Shown here piece after piece: positions 1 through 9,975 of a DNA stretch of 64,000 bases. Numbering within the stretch: position 1 is the first letter of the stretch; each line of letters begins with the position of its first letter. A model generated the notes under the pieces. That model was not told the DNA's origin. It did no database searches and saw only the letters and a list, made by a program, of their open reading frames with translations. Where the stretch lies: contig SWBL01000145.1 of the NCBI GenBank assembly GCA_024195585.1, positions 52,684 to 116,683 of the forward strand, written 5' to 3'. The DNA comes from Aureobasidium sp. EXF-3400. Lineage: Eukaryota > Ascomycota > Dothideomycetes > Dothideales > Saccotheciaceae. Both the position numbers and the translations under genes were made by a program.

Positions 1-3000
1 ACGAGTCTTTCGTTACCAAGCTTCACACAAGCTTTGGTGACAGCAAGTCAAAGTTCTTCAAGAAGCCCCGTTTCGGAAAGTCAGCTTTCACCGTCTGCCA
101 TTATGCTGTTGATGTCGCGTACGAATCCGATGGATTCATTGAGAAGAACAGAGATACTGTCCCTGACGAGCACATGGAAGTTCTCCGTGCCTCGTCCAAC
201 TCCTTCCTTACCGAGATCCTTGAGGCTGCTTCTGCTGTACGCGAGCGCGATACTGCAGCTGCTCAAGCCAAGCCTTCTGCTGTTGCAGCGCCTGGAAAGA
301 GACCCGGTGCAGCTTCAACAAGAAAGCCTACTCTGGGTGGTATCTTCAAGTCATCTCTGATCGAACTGATGAGCACCATCAACTCTACCGACGTGCATTA
401 CATCCGCTGTATCAAGCCCAACGAAGCCAAGGAAGCTTGGAAGTTCGAAGGTCCCATGGTTTTGAGTCAACTGCGTGCTTGTGGTGTGCTCGAGACCGTC
501 AGAATCAGTTGTGCTGGATATCCTACAAGGTGGACATACGAAGAGTTCGCTCTACGATACTACATGCTTGTACCATCCACACTATGGACATCTGAACTAC
601 GAGGCATGGCCAATGCTATCTTGACCCAGGCACTTGGCGGAGCTGGCAACGATGCTACAAGCAAGTACCAGCTCGGTCTGACCAAGATCTTCTTCCGTGC
701 TGGTATGCTCGCTTTCCTCGAGAACTTGAGAACTAGCCGTCTCAATGATGCTGCTATCATGATTCAGAAGAACCTCCGCGCAAAGTACTACCGTCGTCGC
801 TACCTCGAGGCCATTGGCTCTGTCCGTGGCTTTCAGTCCCTTGTGCGAGGATGTGTCGCACGCCGTAACGCAGACGATGCGCGGCGAACGAAATCTGCCA
901 CCACAATCCAACGGGTGTGGAGAGGCCAAAAAGAACGTAAGAACTTCGTACTTATCCGCAACAATCTCATCCAGTTCGAAGCGGCGACCAAGGGATATCT
1001 CTGCCGCAAGAACATTCTGGACACGAGACTAGGCAACGCTGCACGTACTATCCAAAGAGCATGGAGATCTGGTCAGCAACGTAAGGAATGGACCGACTAC
1101 AGACGCAAGGTCACCATCGTGCAAGGTTTGTGGAGAGGTAAGCAGGCTCGTAAGGCTTACAAGGGCTTGCGTGAGGAGGCCAGAGATCTCAAGCAAATCT
1201 CCTACAAGCTTGAAAACAAGGTCGTCGAGCTTACCCAGTCGCTCGGCGCTGTCAGAACCGAGAACAAGGCCCTCAAGCATCAAGTACAGAACTATGAGAA
1301 CCAGCTCAACACCTGGAAGAACCGTACCCAGGGACTCGAACAGCGAGCAAAGGAACTTCAGGCAGAGGCCAATTCGGCTGGCATGAGCGCCGCCAAGGTT
1401 GGTCAGCTCGAAGAGGAGATGGCCAAGCTACAACACAACTACGAGGAGTCTTCATCCAGCATGCGCAGACTTCAGGAAGAAGAAAAGACATTGCGCGAGT
1501 CTCTTCGCGTGACCACCGAAGAGTTGGAGAACTCGAAGCAGAGTGTCACCGTATCCGAGACCGAGAAGATGTCATTGAGACAGCAGCTGGCAGAACTTCA
1601 AGATCAGCTGGAGCATGCCAAGCGTGCTGCTCCCGTCAATGGCGATATGACCAACGGCGGTGCTGGTCAGCCCCTCAGCGGTCTCATCAACCTTGTTTCA
1701 TCATCGTCAAAGAAGCCCAAGCGCCGCAGTGCCGGCTTTGAGCCTACCAACACCGACAGATCCAGTGGCACCTTCAACCCTCGACCAGTCTCGATGGCAT
1801 TTGGTGCTACTAACGGTCACCAGCAGACTCTTTCCGGGTCTACCTTCAAGCCCGACTTGGAGAATGTTGAGATGGAGCTTGAGAACTTGCTTGCCAATGA
1901 GGATGCTCTGAACGATGAAGTCTCCATGGGTCTTATCAGAAACCTTAAGATTCCCTCCCCTGGATCTACCCCGCCACCTACCGACAAGGAGGTTTTGTTC
2001 CCCGCATATCTTATCAACCTTGTCACTTCCGAAATGTGGAACAACGGCTTTGTCAAGGAGTCTGAGCGCTTCCTCGCCAACGTCATGCAGTCCATTCAGC
2101 AAGAGGTCATGCAACATGATGGTGATGAGGCTGTCAACCCTGGTGCATTCTGGCTCTCGAACGTCCACGAGATGCTCTCGTTCGTCTTCCTTGCTGAAGA
2201 TTGGTACGAGGCACAAAAGACGGACAACTTTGAATATGACCGCCTTCTCGAGATTGTTAAGCACGACTTGGAAAGTCTTGAATTTAACATCTACCACACT
2301 TGGATGAAGGTATTGAAGAAGAAGTTGCACAAGATGATCGTTCCTGCCATCATTGAGTCTCAATCACTTCCCGGCTTTGTCACCAACGAGAGCAACCGTT
2401 TCCTTGGCAAGCTTCTCCAATCCAACAACGCCCCTGCCTTTAGCATGGACAACCTACTTTCCCTCCTCAACAACGTCTTCAAGGCTATGAAGGCATTCTA
2501 CCTCGAAGACTCCATCATCACACAAACCATCACCGAGCTCCTCCGTCTTGTTGGTGTCACCGCCTTCAACGATCTTCTCATGCGCCGCAACTTCCTGTCA
2601 TGGAAGCGTGGTCTGCAAATCAACTACAACATTACTAGAATCGAGGAATGGTGCAAGAGTCATGACATGCCCGAGGGTACTCTTCAACTTGAGCACCTCA
2701 TGCAAGCCACCAAGCTTTTGCAGCTCAAGAAGGCGACACTCAACGACATTGAGATCATCCAGGACATCTGCTGGATGTAAGTACTTTCCTTACCCCTGAT
2801 CTTCCCTGAACGTGTACTGACTATGAACCAGGCTCTCGCCCAACCAAATCCAAAAGCTATTGAACCAGTACCTCGTAGCCGACTACGAACAACCCATTAA
2901 CGGCGAAATCATGAAGGCCGTCGCATCCCGCGTCACCGACCCCAAGACCGACGTTCTGCTCTTGCCCGCCGTCGATATGGACGACAGCGGTCCTTACGAG

Positions 3001-3255
3001 ATCGCTGAACCCCGCGTCATCACAGCACTCGAGACCTACACACCCTCATGGCTACAAACACCGCGACTCAAGCGCTTGGCAGAAATTGTATCCGCCCAAG
3101 CCGTCGCACAACAACAACTTGACGCCGGGGGTGCCATGGCTAAGGAAGCATATGAGGCAGGTGAAGATGGCGAAGGAGGTGACATGGGGGATTGGAGCCA
3201 TCTGAACGGACAGAATGGACTTCATCAACATCATGAGCAAGAAGCTGGGATCTAG
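1..3255 (+). CDS. MYO2: Class V myosin heavy chain, 3' part (5' end outside window)
   Basis: Actin-based motor that carries secretory vesicles and organelles to growth sites. Coding is already open at base 3 in motor-domain sequence. Exons <1..2776 and 2832..3255; the 55-nt intron (GTAAGT...CCAG) restores the family reading DICWM-LSPNQIQ. In order: end of the motor (HYIRCIKPNE, RACGVLETVRI), about six IQ motifs for calmodulin or light chains (IQKNLRA, IQRVWRG, IQRAWRS, VQGLWRG among them), a coiled coil at about 1170-1640, a Ser/Lys-rich linker, and the cargo-binding globular tail with a DIL domain (MLSFVFLAEDW, LLMRRNFLSWKRGLQ) to a TAG stop. The last about 70 residues are Gln/Gly/Glu-rich and look unstructured. 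Identity is secure; the symbol follows yeast usage (Aspergillus would call it myoE). Large antisense reading frames here are shadows. Confidence 0.95.
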
Positions 3256-4131
3256 AAGGTTGTCTTTGAGGTAAAGGTTGTTTGTTGTTGTCGTTGAAAT
3301 TCGAAATTAGGGGAATGGCATCTTTGTGAGCGCGGGGCGTTTTTGTTGTTTATTCTCACATCACTTCTTTTTTTTCTCCCTCCCTGATACACTTTTTTTT
3401 CTTCTTGATTGCATGCGACATGGAAGGTTGTTGGTTTACATTGTTGTCTAATACCAGGAATGCCTTTTTTCTTCTTCATTCGACCGGTCTTTGAGAATAT
3501 GCTTGATCTTTGAAGGTGATGTCTTTGTTCTCTTTCCCCTACTAGTATCAGTATGATCTTGCTGTTGACGATAGATCAGGGTGTTGGTGAGTGCAGAGCA
3601 TTGAGACGAGACGAGACAAGACCGGGCGTTACGAGACAACTCGACCAAGAGGATGTCTCACTTGAACGTGTTGTGTGAGAGTCCGAGTTGTGTGCAAGTT
3701 CGACTCACCAACACGTCCGAAGAAACGATTCTCGAACGCACATGAACAAGCATGAAAGCTTCTATCTTCTGCCTTCACCGTCCAAAAGATCACCAAACCT
3801 TCTTTTTCACCACAGATCGTGCTTGTTTCGAGGACTGAATATCGTTTCTACCTCTTCTGTCCACAGCCCCTTGATCGTTTCTCCATCCGCGGATCATTCG
3901 CAGACGTTACACCACAAACGACCGTAACTTCTCTTGTATCGACGAGATAATCACATATCTTCGAGCCACAGCTTATACTAAACTCTCCCATCGAACCACC
4001 TCTTCCGCTACCAATCATTAAAACCCTCGTTCTCACCTAGCCGACCACAAACCATCGGAATACCGTTTCCGCAAGAAATCATCCTCATCTCTATCATCCA
4101 CTCGCCAACAAAAAAACCGAACGATAAAAAA
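3256..4131. other. Intergenic: myosin 3' region and promoter of the next gene
   Basis: No gene seen. It holds T-rich sequence likely to be the myosin 3' UTR, a short imperfect (GAGAC)n run near 3602-3622, and a C/T-rich leader before the ATG at 4132. Confidence 0.6.
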
Positions 4132-5496
4132 ATGAATCCAACAATGACGGCATATCTCGCTCTTGTCCTTCCCTCAGAGACCCCTCCCTGTATTGCCAAG
4201 GATGTGTTTCTGTCTCTATTCCACGACATCGCTGCTACCTTCTTGCTCTTCACCATCATCAACTGGGTTCTGGACCGCGTCTTGAATTCCTCTGGCCCGA
4301 GATGGGTGCGCAGAGTTTGGGTGCGCGTAAAGATCAGGCAGATACGCATGGGGGCTTGGTTGGCGCTTGCAAGCGTCGGGGATGCTGTGAGAGAGGTTCT
4401 CGTCTACATCGCGAAGAGTGTTCTCGTCTTTTTCGAGGGTGCCGATACCGGGCATGGAGAGATGGCCGAGAAGAATACAATGATGAAAGAACTCAAGAAG
4501 GAGACATACCATCACTCTACTGGTGGCAGATCTGACGACACAGTTACTAGTCCGGAACTCAAGATCAGCTTGGAAGACGACAGCAACCGCAACTGGTCCA
4601 ACGAACACGGAAACCTAAGTCCGGGTTCCCCTCCCTCCACTCGCTTCACTCAACCACACCACATCATCAGAAACAACGCTTCTAGCTCTGGAATATTGCC
4701 TCGCCCCAGAGGTAGAGACAATTCTAGCTGGAAGAGACCGCGTCCATACATCAGCAACACTCCTGCTTCTGGTGTCGCATCTTCAATCCCATCTTCTGCG
4801 GTCTTCACACCCAGCTCAACTGCTTTGGCCACTCCTGGCTCCAACGACACTCCCCATACTCCAAGCACCCCGGTACATACTCCAAAGTCCACACCTTCCT
4901 CAAGTACTGTGGAAATGCACACGCCAGAAAGCTCGAACGGAATGATCTTTGGAGGGTGGGCCAAACCAACAGGAACCGAACTTCTCACTTATGGAGAGTA
5001 CCTGCGTGTGTGCACTACTCCAGAACACTGGAAGACCATTGCTTGGTGTGGTGATCTGTGTCTGAATGATCGCAACAAGACTACCAAGGATGAATGGACT
5101 CGTACCCTTGAGGAAGCAGACAAGACTTGGGAGTTTATACCTGACCCCAGTGTGGATTTTGGATCGTCAGATGATGAAGATATGGCATCTGTATCTTCGG
5201 GTTCGTCTTCGGCTTCGTCGGATGGTGTTGATGCGCGTTTCAAGGCTTTGTTTTCCTCGAGGCCTATCATCTATACACCACCTCCTGCGGTTGACACTGA
5301 GTCTGAGAGAGGTTCGTTGAGAGGTATGCCAGCATCGACATCTTCGTCTGGATCAGGTCCCCTGGTGATTCATACACCACCTGTCTCCCCTGAGCTTGAC
5401 TCTGCAGACGAATCGGATAATTCGGATCCAGGCACGCCAACCTCGACATCTTCATCCGGGTCGATATCGACGGTCATCTACACGCCAAGCCCCTGA
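4132..5496 (+). CDS. Membrane-anchored S/T/P-rich hypothetical protein
   Basis: Single-exon frame of 454 residues; function not recognised. The ATG follows an A-rich leader (AAAAAAATGAAT), with a second in-frame ATG four codons on. Residues about 26-47 form one hydrophobic segment (FLLFTIINWVL), followed by basic residues (WVRRVWVRVKIRQIR) and an amphipathic hydrophobic stretch at about 73-104. From about 120 on it is low complexity, with many Thr-Pro dipeptides (TPSTPVHTPKSTP). A more ordered patch, residues about 265-320, contains several Trp (FGGWAKP, EHWKTIAW, WEFIPDP). Three C-terminal copies of an I-[YH]-TP motif alternate with STSSSGS spacers. A membrane or ER-anchored protein with a cytosolic phosphorylatable tail is an inference from composition. 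Confidence 0.7.
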   Translation: MNPTMTAYLALVLPSETPPCIAKDVFLSLFHDIAATFLLFTIINWVLDRVLNSSGPRWVRRVWVRVKIRQIRMGAWLALASVGDAVREVLVYIAKSVLVFFEGADTGHGEMAEKNTMMKELKKETYHHSTGGRSDDTVTSPELKISLEDDSNRNWSNEHGNLSPGSPPSTRFTQPHHIIRNNASSSGILPRPRGRDNSSWKRPRPYISNTPASGVASSIPSSAVFTPSSTALATPGSNDTPHTPSTPVHTPKSTPSSSTVEMHTPESSNGMIFGGWAKPTGTELLTYGEYLRVCTTPEHWKTIAWCGDLCLNDRNKTTKDEWTRTLEEADKTWEFIPDPSVDFGSSDDEDMASVSSGSSSASSDGVDARFKALFSSRPIIYTPPPAVDTESERGSLRGMPASTSSSGSGPLVIHTPPVSPELDSADESDNSDPGTPTSTSSSGSISTVIYTPSP

Positions 5497-6050
5497 ATTG
5501 CTTCGTGTGATCATTGACACAACTTCTGGGGCATGCTTGGATTAGTGAATGGGGGGTTGCCAGATCAAGTGGAACGGTCATATCGTTATCTGGGACTAGC
5601 TCTCTTCGAGGTTGAAGAATGGTGTACAGGTGAGGAGATCAAAGAAAGTGAGGGGATGCCATGCGAGAGAAAGCATGGTATTGGCACTAGCAAAGAGAAT
5701 ATAGCTATCTTCTGAATACCGCAAGCACACAAACAATCAGTAGTAAGTCCAGAAGTTGGGAGGACTGACTCACAACCGCTTTTTCTCGCTTTGCTTGCAT
5801 GCTCAATGACATGTTATGTGAGACTTTGCAAGACTTTGAAAGACACAGCTGAACTTGAGGAACATGTTTTGGTTTTACATTCAGACTTCCTTTATTGCTC
5901 TTGTTTCAAACTGCCAGATTTGCTTTCACTTGACCGGTGGAAACATCTTGACGATCCCATTGTTCGGGCTTTTATCAACTCTTTGACCAACACAACGACT
6001 CCTTGGTCTTTGATCATCCTACACTCAAACCATCCTCGATCATATCAACC
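5497..6050. other. Intergenic, no gene recognised
   Basis: Only short reading frames. A longer frame at 5791-6594 runs through this stretch and into the next gene in another frame; its Pro/His/Arg-rich product looks like an out-of-frame reading of the Ser/Gln-rich gene. Confidence 0.5.
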
Positions 6051-6767
6051 ATGTCTCATCCAAGCAATAACAATACCAATCGCTCAATACCATTCCATGC
6101 AAACAACCCTACCGCCGCTTCTGGTGGCATCTCATCTCAGAAAAACAGCATGTCTTCGGACCGCAACAAGCAGATCATTGGACTCTTTCAAACCAACAAT
6201 GGCAACACAATCTCATCTTTGCGTCAAAGTCATCAGTCCATCACTCCCACGCCTTTGCGCCAGAATACCACTGCTGCGTCTTTGCGTCAGAGTCATCAAT
6301 CCGACGCAACTGAGTCTTCGACCGCACCCTTCGCTCAACACAAGAGAACCACCTCCTCTTCATCGTTGCGCCAGATCGATGGAATCAGTATCAGTAACAG
6401 CAACAGCACCGCTGCATCTTCGTCCTCATCTCCGTCTCACACCAACCAAACCTCCAAATCAAGTTCAACCTCCACTATCCCCAAACACCAGACCGCCACC
6501 ACGAACACCGCTCAGCCCCACTACGACCAGAACAAGCAGACCCCCAAACCACAGTATTCAACCCCCAAGAAGAGCAGCAGAAAGCCCTACGTAGACCCTC
6601 GCTACGATCCCAATCTCACATTGGCTCAACGCTTGGAAGCGTCTACTGATCTTCCTCTTGCTCCTTACAGTGACTATGAGTGGAAGACGGAGAATGAGTA
6701 TGAGAGCCTTACTTCTTGGCAGCCACGGAGAGAACCAAAAAGGGATGACTCTTGCGTTTTTGCATAA
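6051..6767 (+). CDS. Low-complexity protein with LRQSHQS repeats and C-terminal CaaX-like motif
   Basis: About 238 residues from the ATG in ATCAACCATGTCT (good fungal start context); the frame stays open a little upstream, to 6003, with no similarity support. Function not recognised. Ser/Thr/Asn/Gln-rich, with repeated LRQ units (SLRQSHQS twice, PLRQN, SLRQID) between residues about 55 and 110. The C-terminal 60 residues are less biased and look conserved-like (YVDPRYDPNLTLAQRLEAS, DYEWKTENEYESL). It ends in Cys-Val-Phe-Ala, which fits a CaaX box for farnesylation with Ala as X. Membrane tethering through a prenyl group is therefore possible but inferred. A short gene-poor gap separates it from the convergent GH76 gene. 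Confidence 0.6.
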   Translation: MSHPSNNNTNRSIPFHANNPTAASGGISSQKNSMSSDRNKQIIGLFQTNNGNTISSLRQSHQSITPTPLRQNTTAASLRQSHQSDATESSTAPFAQHKRTTSSSSLRQIDGISISNSNSTAASSSSSPSHTNQTSKSSSTSTIPKHQTATTNTAQPHYDQNKQTPKPQYSTPKKSSRKPYVDPRYDPNLTLAQRLEASTDLPLAPYSDYEWKTENEYESLTSWQPRREPKRDDSCVFA

Positions 6768-6936
6768 GAAGATTGAGAAACGAGGACAGAGCGCAACTAG
6801 ATAGAAGACACAGTTGGAGGAGAATCAACGAATTTTACAGTCACCAAACTCGACGCACCTACACTTAAAGCTCGAATACATCTATCATTGACCATTGAAC
6901 ATTAGAGAGATGGACGTGAAAGTTCATTCATATGGA

Positions 6937-8467
6937 TCAGCCAGCCCAGACCAACCACGTAGTTCCACCAACAAGAAACAGCAATACCCCAGCAGTAACC
7001 GCACCAGCCCCAACACGATCCGCCGTAGTAATCTCTCTTCTAGAAATATGATCAACCCCTCTCTCCCCACCAACATCCGACCCATCCGTCCCAGCACTAG
7101 GATCACCCTCACTATTTCCACCCGTGGACACCGTGAACGGAGGTTTCAAATCAGCCACATCCAACATCATAGCCTGCACAATAGCCAATGCACTCATTTG
7201 CTCACCCACCCCTTGCGTTCCATCAGAAATAGTGGTGTTCCAGGTATGTCCGCAATTTTTTCCTTCGGAGGAACATTGGCCTGCTGCGCCTATTGCGGAG
7301 TGACGCAGATAGGGCATGATGGTTTCGTAGCGGGAGGGGATCAGTTGGGCTGTTCGGGCTAGCCATTGGGAGAGATAGGCTTTGAAGGAGCGTTGGTCGT
7401 TGTTGCAGAGACCGAGGGGTTCGCAGGTCCATTCTACCATTATATTTGGGCCCATGGTTGGTGGGAAGAAGGTTTCGAAAGTTGTGTTTAGGAGACCGTC
7501 GATTCTGGTTAGCCATATTTCGTTTTCGGTCTGATTATGGGGTGTAAGTATTTCTTCGCTTGGGCTTTTGGAGGACGTTTTCTGTGATTGGGGATACTTA
7601 CGTGGTTGTAGAGATATGCCATTCCTGCTGTTAGTATACCATAGGTATAACTCCATTGCTCATGTGAAGCATCGGTACAATTATCAGTCGTGTGCGCACC
7701 GTCCCAAATCCTGTACTCTGCGGCATCATATAAACTGCTCTCCTCATACCAATCCCAAATCTTATTGGCCCAATCAATATACGTCTGATTTCCAGTATAT
7801 CTCCCCAGTCGTGCGGAAAGTTGAAATAAACCTAAGTTTGTGACAGAGTTTTTATAGTCAAAGCCAACGTTTGCGAGAATCATTTGCCAGCGCAAACCAC
7901 CGTTGCAAGTATCAGGATCCCATCGAGCTGTTTGGCGATTAAACACTGCTTGGGCAAGAGATAACCACGATGGATCTCCCTCTGCAGGATTTTCGAAACC
8001 CAGTTCTGCTGCCCCCATAGCTGCAAAGGCCCAAAACATTTGGTCGTCGTTTCCCAAACTCGCGGTTTGGTTGGAAGGCTCGTAGTTGTTTGCTTTACCA
8101 CGTTGGTGTTGGAGGGCTTGGAGTACTTCGGCGTTGTAGGTGGTGTCGCCTGTGTAATACCAGTATTCGACTAGTCCGCCAAACATGGCTCCGGCTTCCC
8201 ACCAGTAGTAAGGTGCTGGGAGGTTGCCGGGGACGTCACCGGTGTTGTTGCCTGTGTAGCGAGTCATGAGGTCGTAGGCGATCTTTGAGGCTGTATCTCT
8301 GATTGAATCTGGAGTATGTGAGTAAAGATGGATCATGGGGGATGTTAGGGAAGGCAAAAGGACACACCTGCACTCTGAACATCCAGAGTCAATGCCTCCA
8401 CTCTAGCAGGGCATAAGTAGAGTGAGAGAGCCCATAACGAATATGGGAAAATACCAGAAAGACGCAT
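6937..8467 (-). CDS. DCW1: Mannan endo-1,6-alpha-mannosidase, GH76, GPI-anchored (Dcw1/Dfg5 type)
   Basis: Cell-wall enzyme of the Dcw1/Dfg5 family, thought to process the alpha-1,6-mannose core of GPI glycans and help crosslink GPI proteins into the wall. Three exons on the minus strand: 8467..8368, 8308..7602, 7530..6937 (introns 59 and 71 nt; 466 residues, frame intact). The chosen start gives a signal peptide (MRLSGIFPYSLWALSLYL). Hallmarks: LDVQSADSIRDTA after the signal, PYYWWEAGAMFGGLVEYWY, the catalytic-type Asp pair in GNDDQMFWAFAAM, TCNGGLRWQ, and SYTYGILTAGMAYLYNHV. Several N-x-S/T sites. A Ser/Gly-rich region and a hydrophobic C-terminus (GVLLFLVGGTTWLVWAG) fit a GPI-attachment signal. 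Which of the two fungal paralogues it is cannot be told from the sequence alone. Confidence 0.9.
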
Positions 8468-9885
8468 CACTTGCCAGCAAGACAATGGAGTTGGACAGAA
8501 AATAAGGTGAAGATGGAAAGATAATGAGGAGTCGAGGGATAAACTAGAACAGAGCACAACGAAAACAGACCCAATTGAGGAGAAGCACGCGGAGGGTAGA
8601 GAGAAGTATGTGATATAAGCAGCGACAGATCCTGAGAGTCAAAACTGGGATCACAGAACAAGCACAGCTCAAGACAACCTAGGCTTCAGATACCAAGTAC
8701 CAAAGAGTAGTCCGGAGCTCGGCCGTGACCAGAACATGGATGGCGAGTCAATCATCGCATGGACATTGGCGGTACCCTCAAGGGCAGTGCGAGACGCCTT
8801 ACCAGAACGACGAAGAAAGATATACAGGAACCTAGTGTTTGGAAACTCATCCTTCAGCGCTGGTCGATAGCTGTGGACGACTTCGTACGCACGTAAAGAG
8901 TCAGGTTAGATTACTCGGGAGGAGAGCAATGTGTTTCGCCAAGGCCCGGGAATTCTTGGCATCTCCGTGCTTCGGCGCCCGGCTGCCCTGTGACACTTCG
9001 ACACCACAAAACCAGTTGAACTTTTGAGTGATCACGAATCATGTATGATTGTAGCAACAGGCCCAGGAGAATGACAGGTAGGGTTTCTGTGTCAAATCGG
9101 AACCGGTCCGACACTAGCAGGACCATGGCGACCGTGATATGACACACCCTCGCGACTCGCCCCGAAAGGCCATCACATGGATCCAGTGGACTCGCTGGCT
9201 CTCTGACAACATCCTTCATCAGGCTGGTTTCGAGCTCAACCCTCAACCAGGAATAATTCCAATCCCTATAATGTGGCGGTGTCACCATCCCACTTCTCAG
9301 CATGTCGAAAACCCAAAAGTCTTCACGTAATCTCAGGCACCAACTACGTTATGGATCCAGGACATATGTGTCTGACTTGCAGGGGTATTCTGCCGGTGTT
9401 GGTTCCACGTGTAGACGGTCCAATGGCATGACATGATGAGCTTGGACCGCGAAGGAAAGAATTTTACAACGAGCGCTCTGGATGGACAGACACAATGGTG
9501 AGAGAGAGTTGTTGCTCGGGCCTCACCGACAGCGAGTCGCAACAAGACAGGTTACTCTTTCCAGTAAGATATGTGGTTGCAAAGGCTTTCAACTGGTTCG
9601 ACCGCTGTATGTCTATGTGGAGAGCAGCAAGTGGACTTTTGATTATATCAACGGCTGGAACGCGGCCAACATGGAGCACTGGTGGCGGCGTACCTTACCC
9701 TGAATCATGGATAGGATCCTACCGTCCATCTGGACGCTATCATGATACACTGCTAGGTTGCTAGCTGAATCTTCCATGAGTACCCCCTGCGAAAGGATGC
9801 ATTCAACATGGACAGCCGCATCCCATGGGTGGCCCTATCTCGTTTTCTACTCTGGTCGATGCAAGGCTCAAAAGGTTGCCTACAT
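8468..9885. other. Intergenic, no gene recognised
   Basis: Divergent promoter space between the GH76 gene and the NucA/NucB gene. Short reading frames on both strands, the longest minus 8911-9303, show no recognisable domain, splice pattern or coding bias. Confidence 0.5.
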
Positions 9886-9893
9886 TATAAGTA
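9886..9893 (+). promoter_or_regulatory. Candidate TATA box of the secreted nuclease gene
   Basis: TATAAGTA lies 90 nt upstream of the ATG at 9976, a usual fungal distance. Assigned from sequence and position only. Confidence 0.4.
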
Positions 9894-9975
9894 GACGATG
9901 AGCTTCAACCAGAAGTATGTGTATTCCTCGAGCCACTAGCAGGAGCAAAGGCCTTGCCGTCCTGCACTCAACGCC

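Noticed and set aside
1707..2363. 218-codon minus-strand reading frame within the myosin gene
   Set aside because: Antisense shadow of the DIL-domain exon; no domain or start context of its own.
3688..3720. tRNA-like B-box GTTCGACTC
   Set aside because: No A-box or foldable acceptor stem at the right distance.
5791..6594. 267-codon plus frame overlapping the CaaX-ending protein
   Set aside because: Pro/His/Arg-rich out-of-frame reading of the Ser/Gln-rich gene, without conserved sequence.
7582..7601. Alternative 20-nt intron in the GH76 gene using the first in-frame acceptor
   Set aside because: Too short to be spliced; the 71-nt choice (7531-7601) has a proper branch site and keeps the frame.
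8911..9303. 130-codon minus frame
   Set aside because: No coding bias, splicing or family resemblance.
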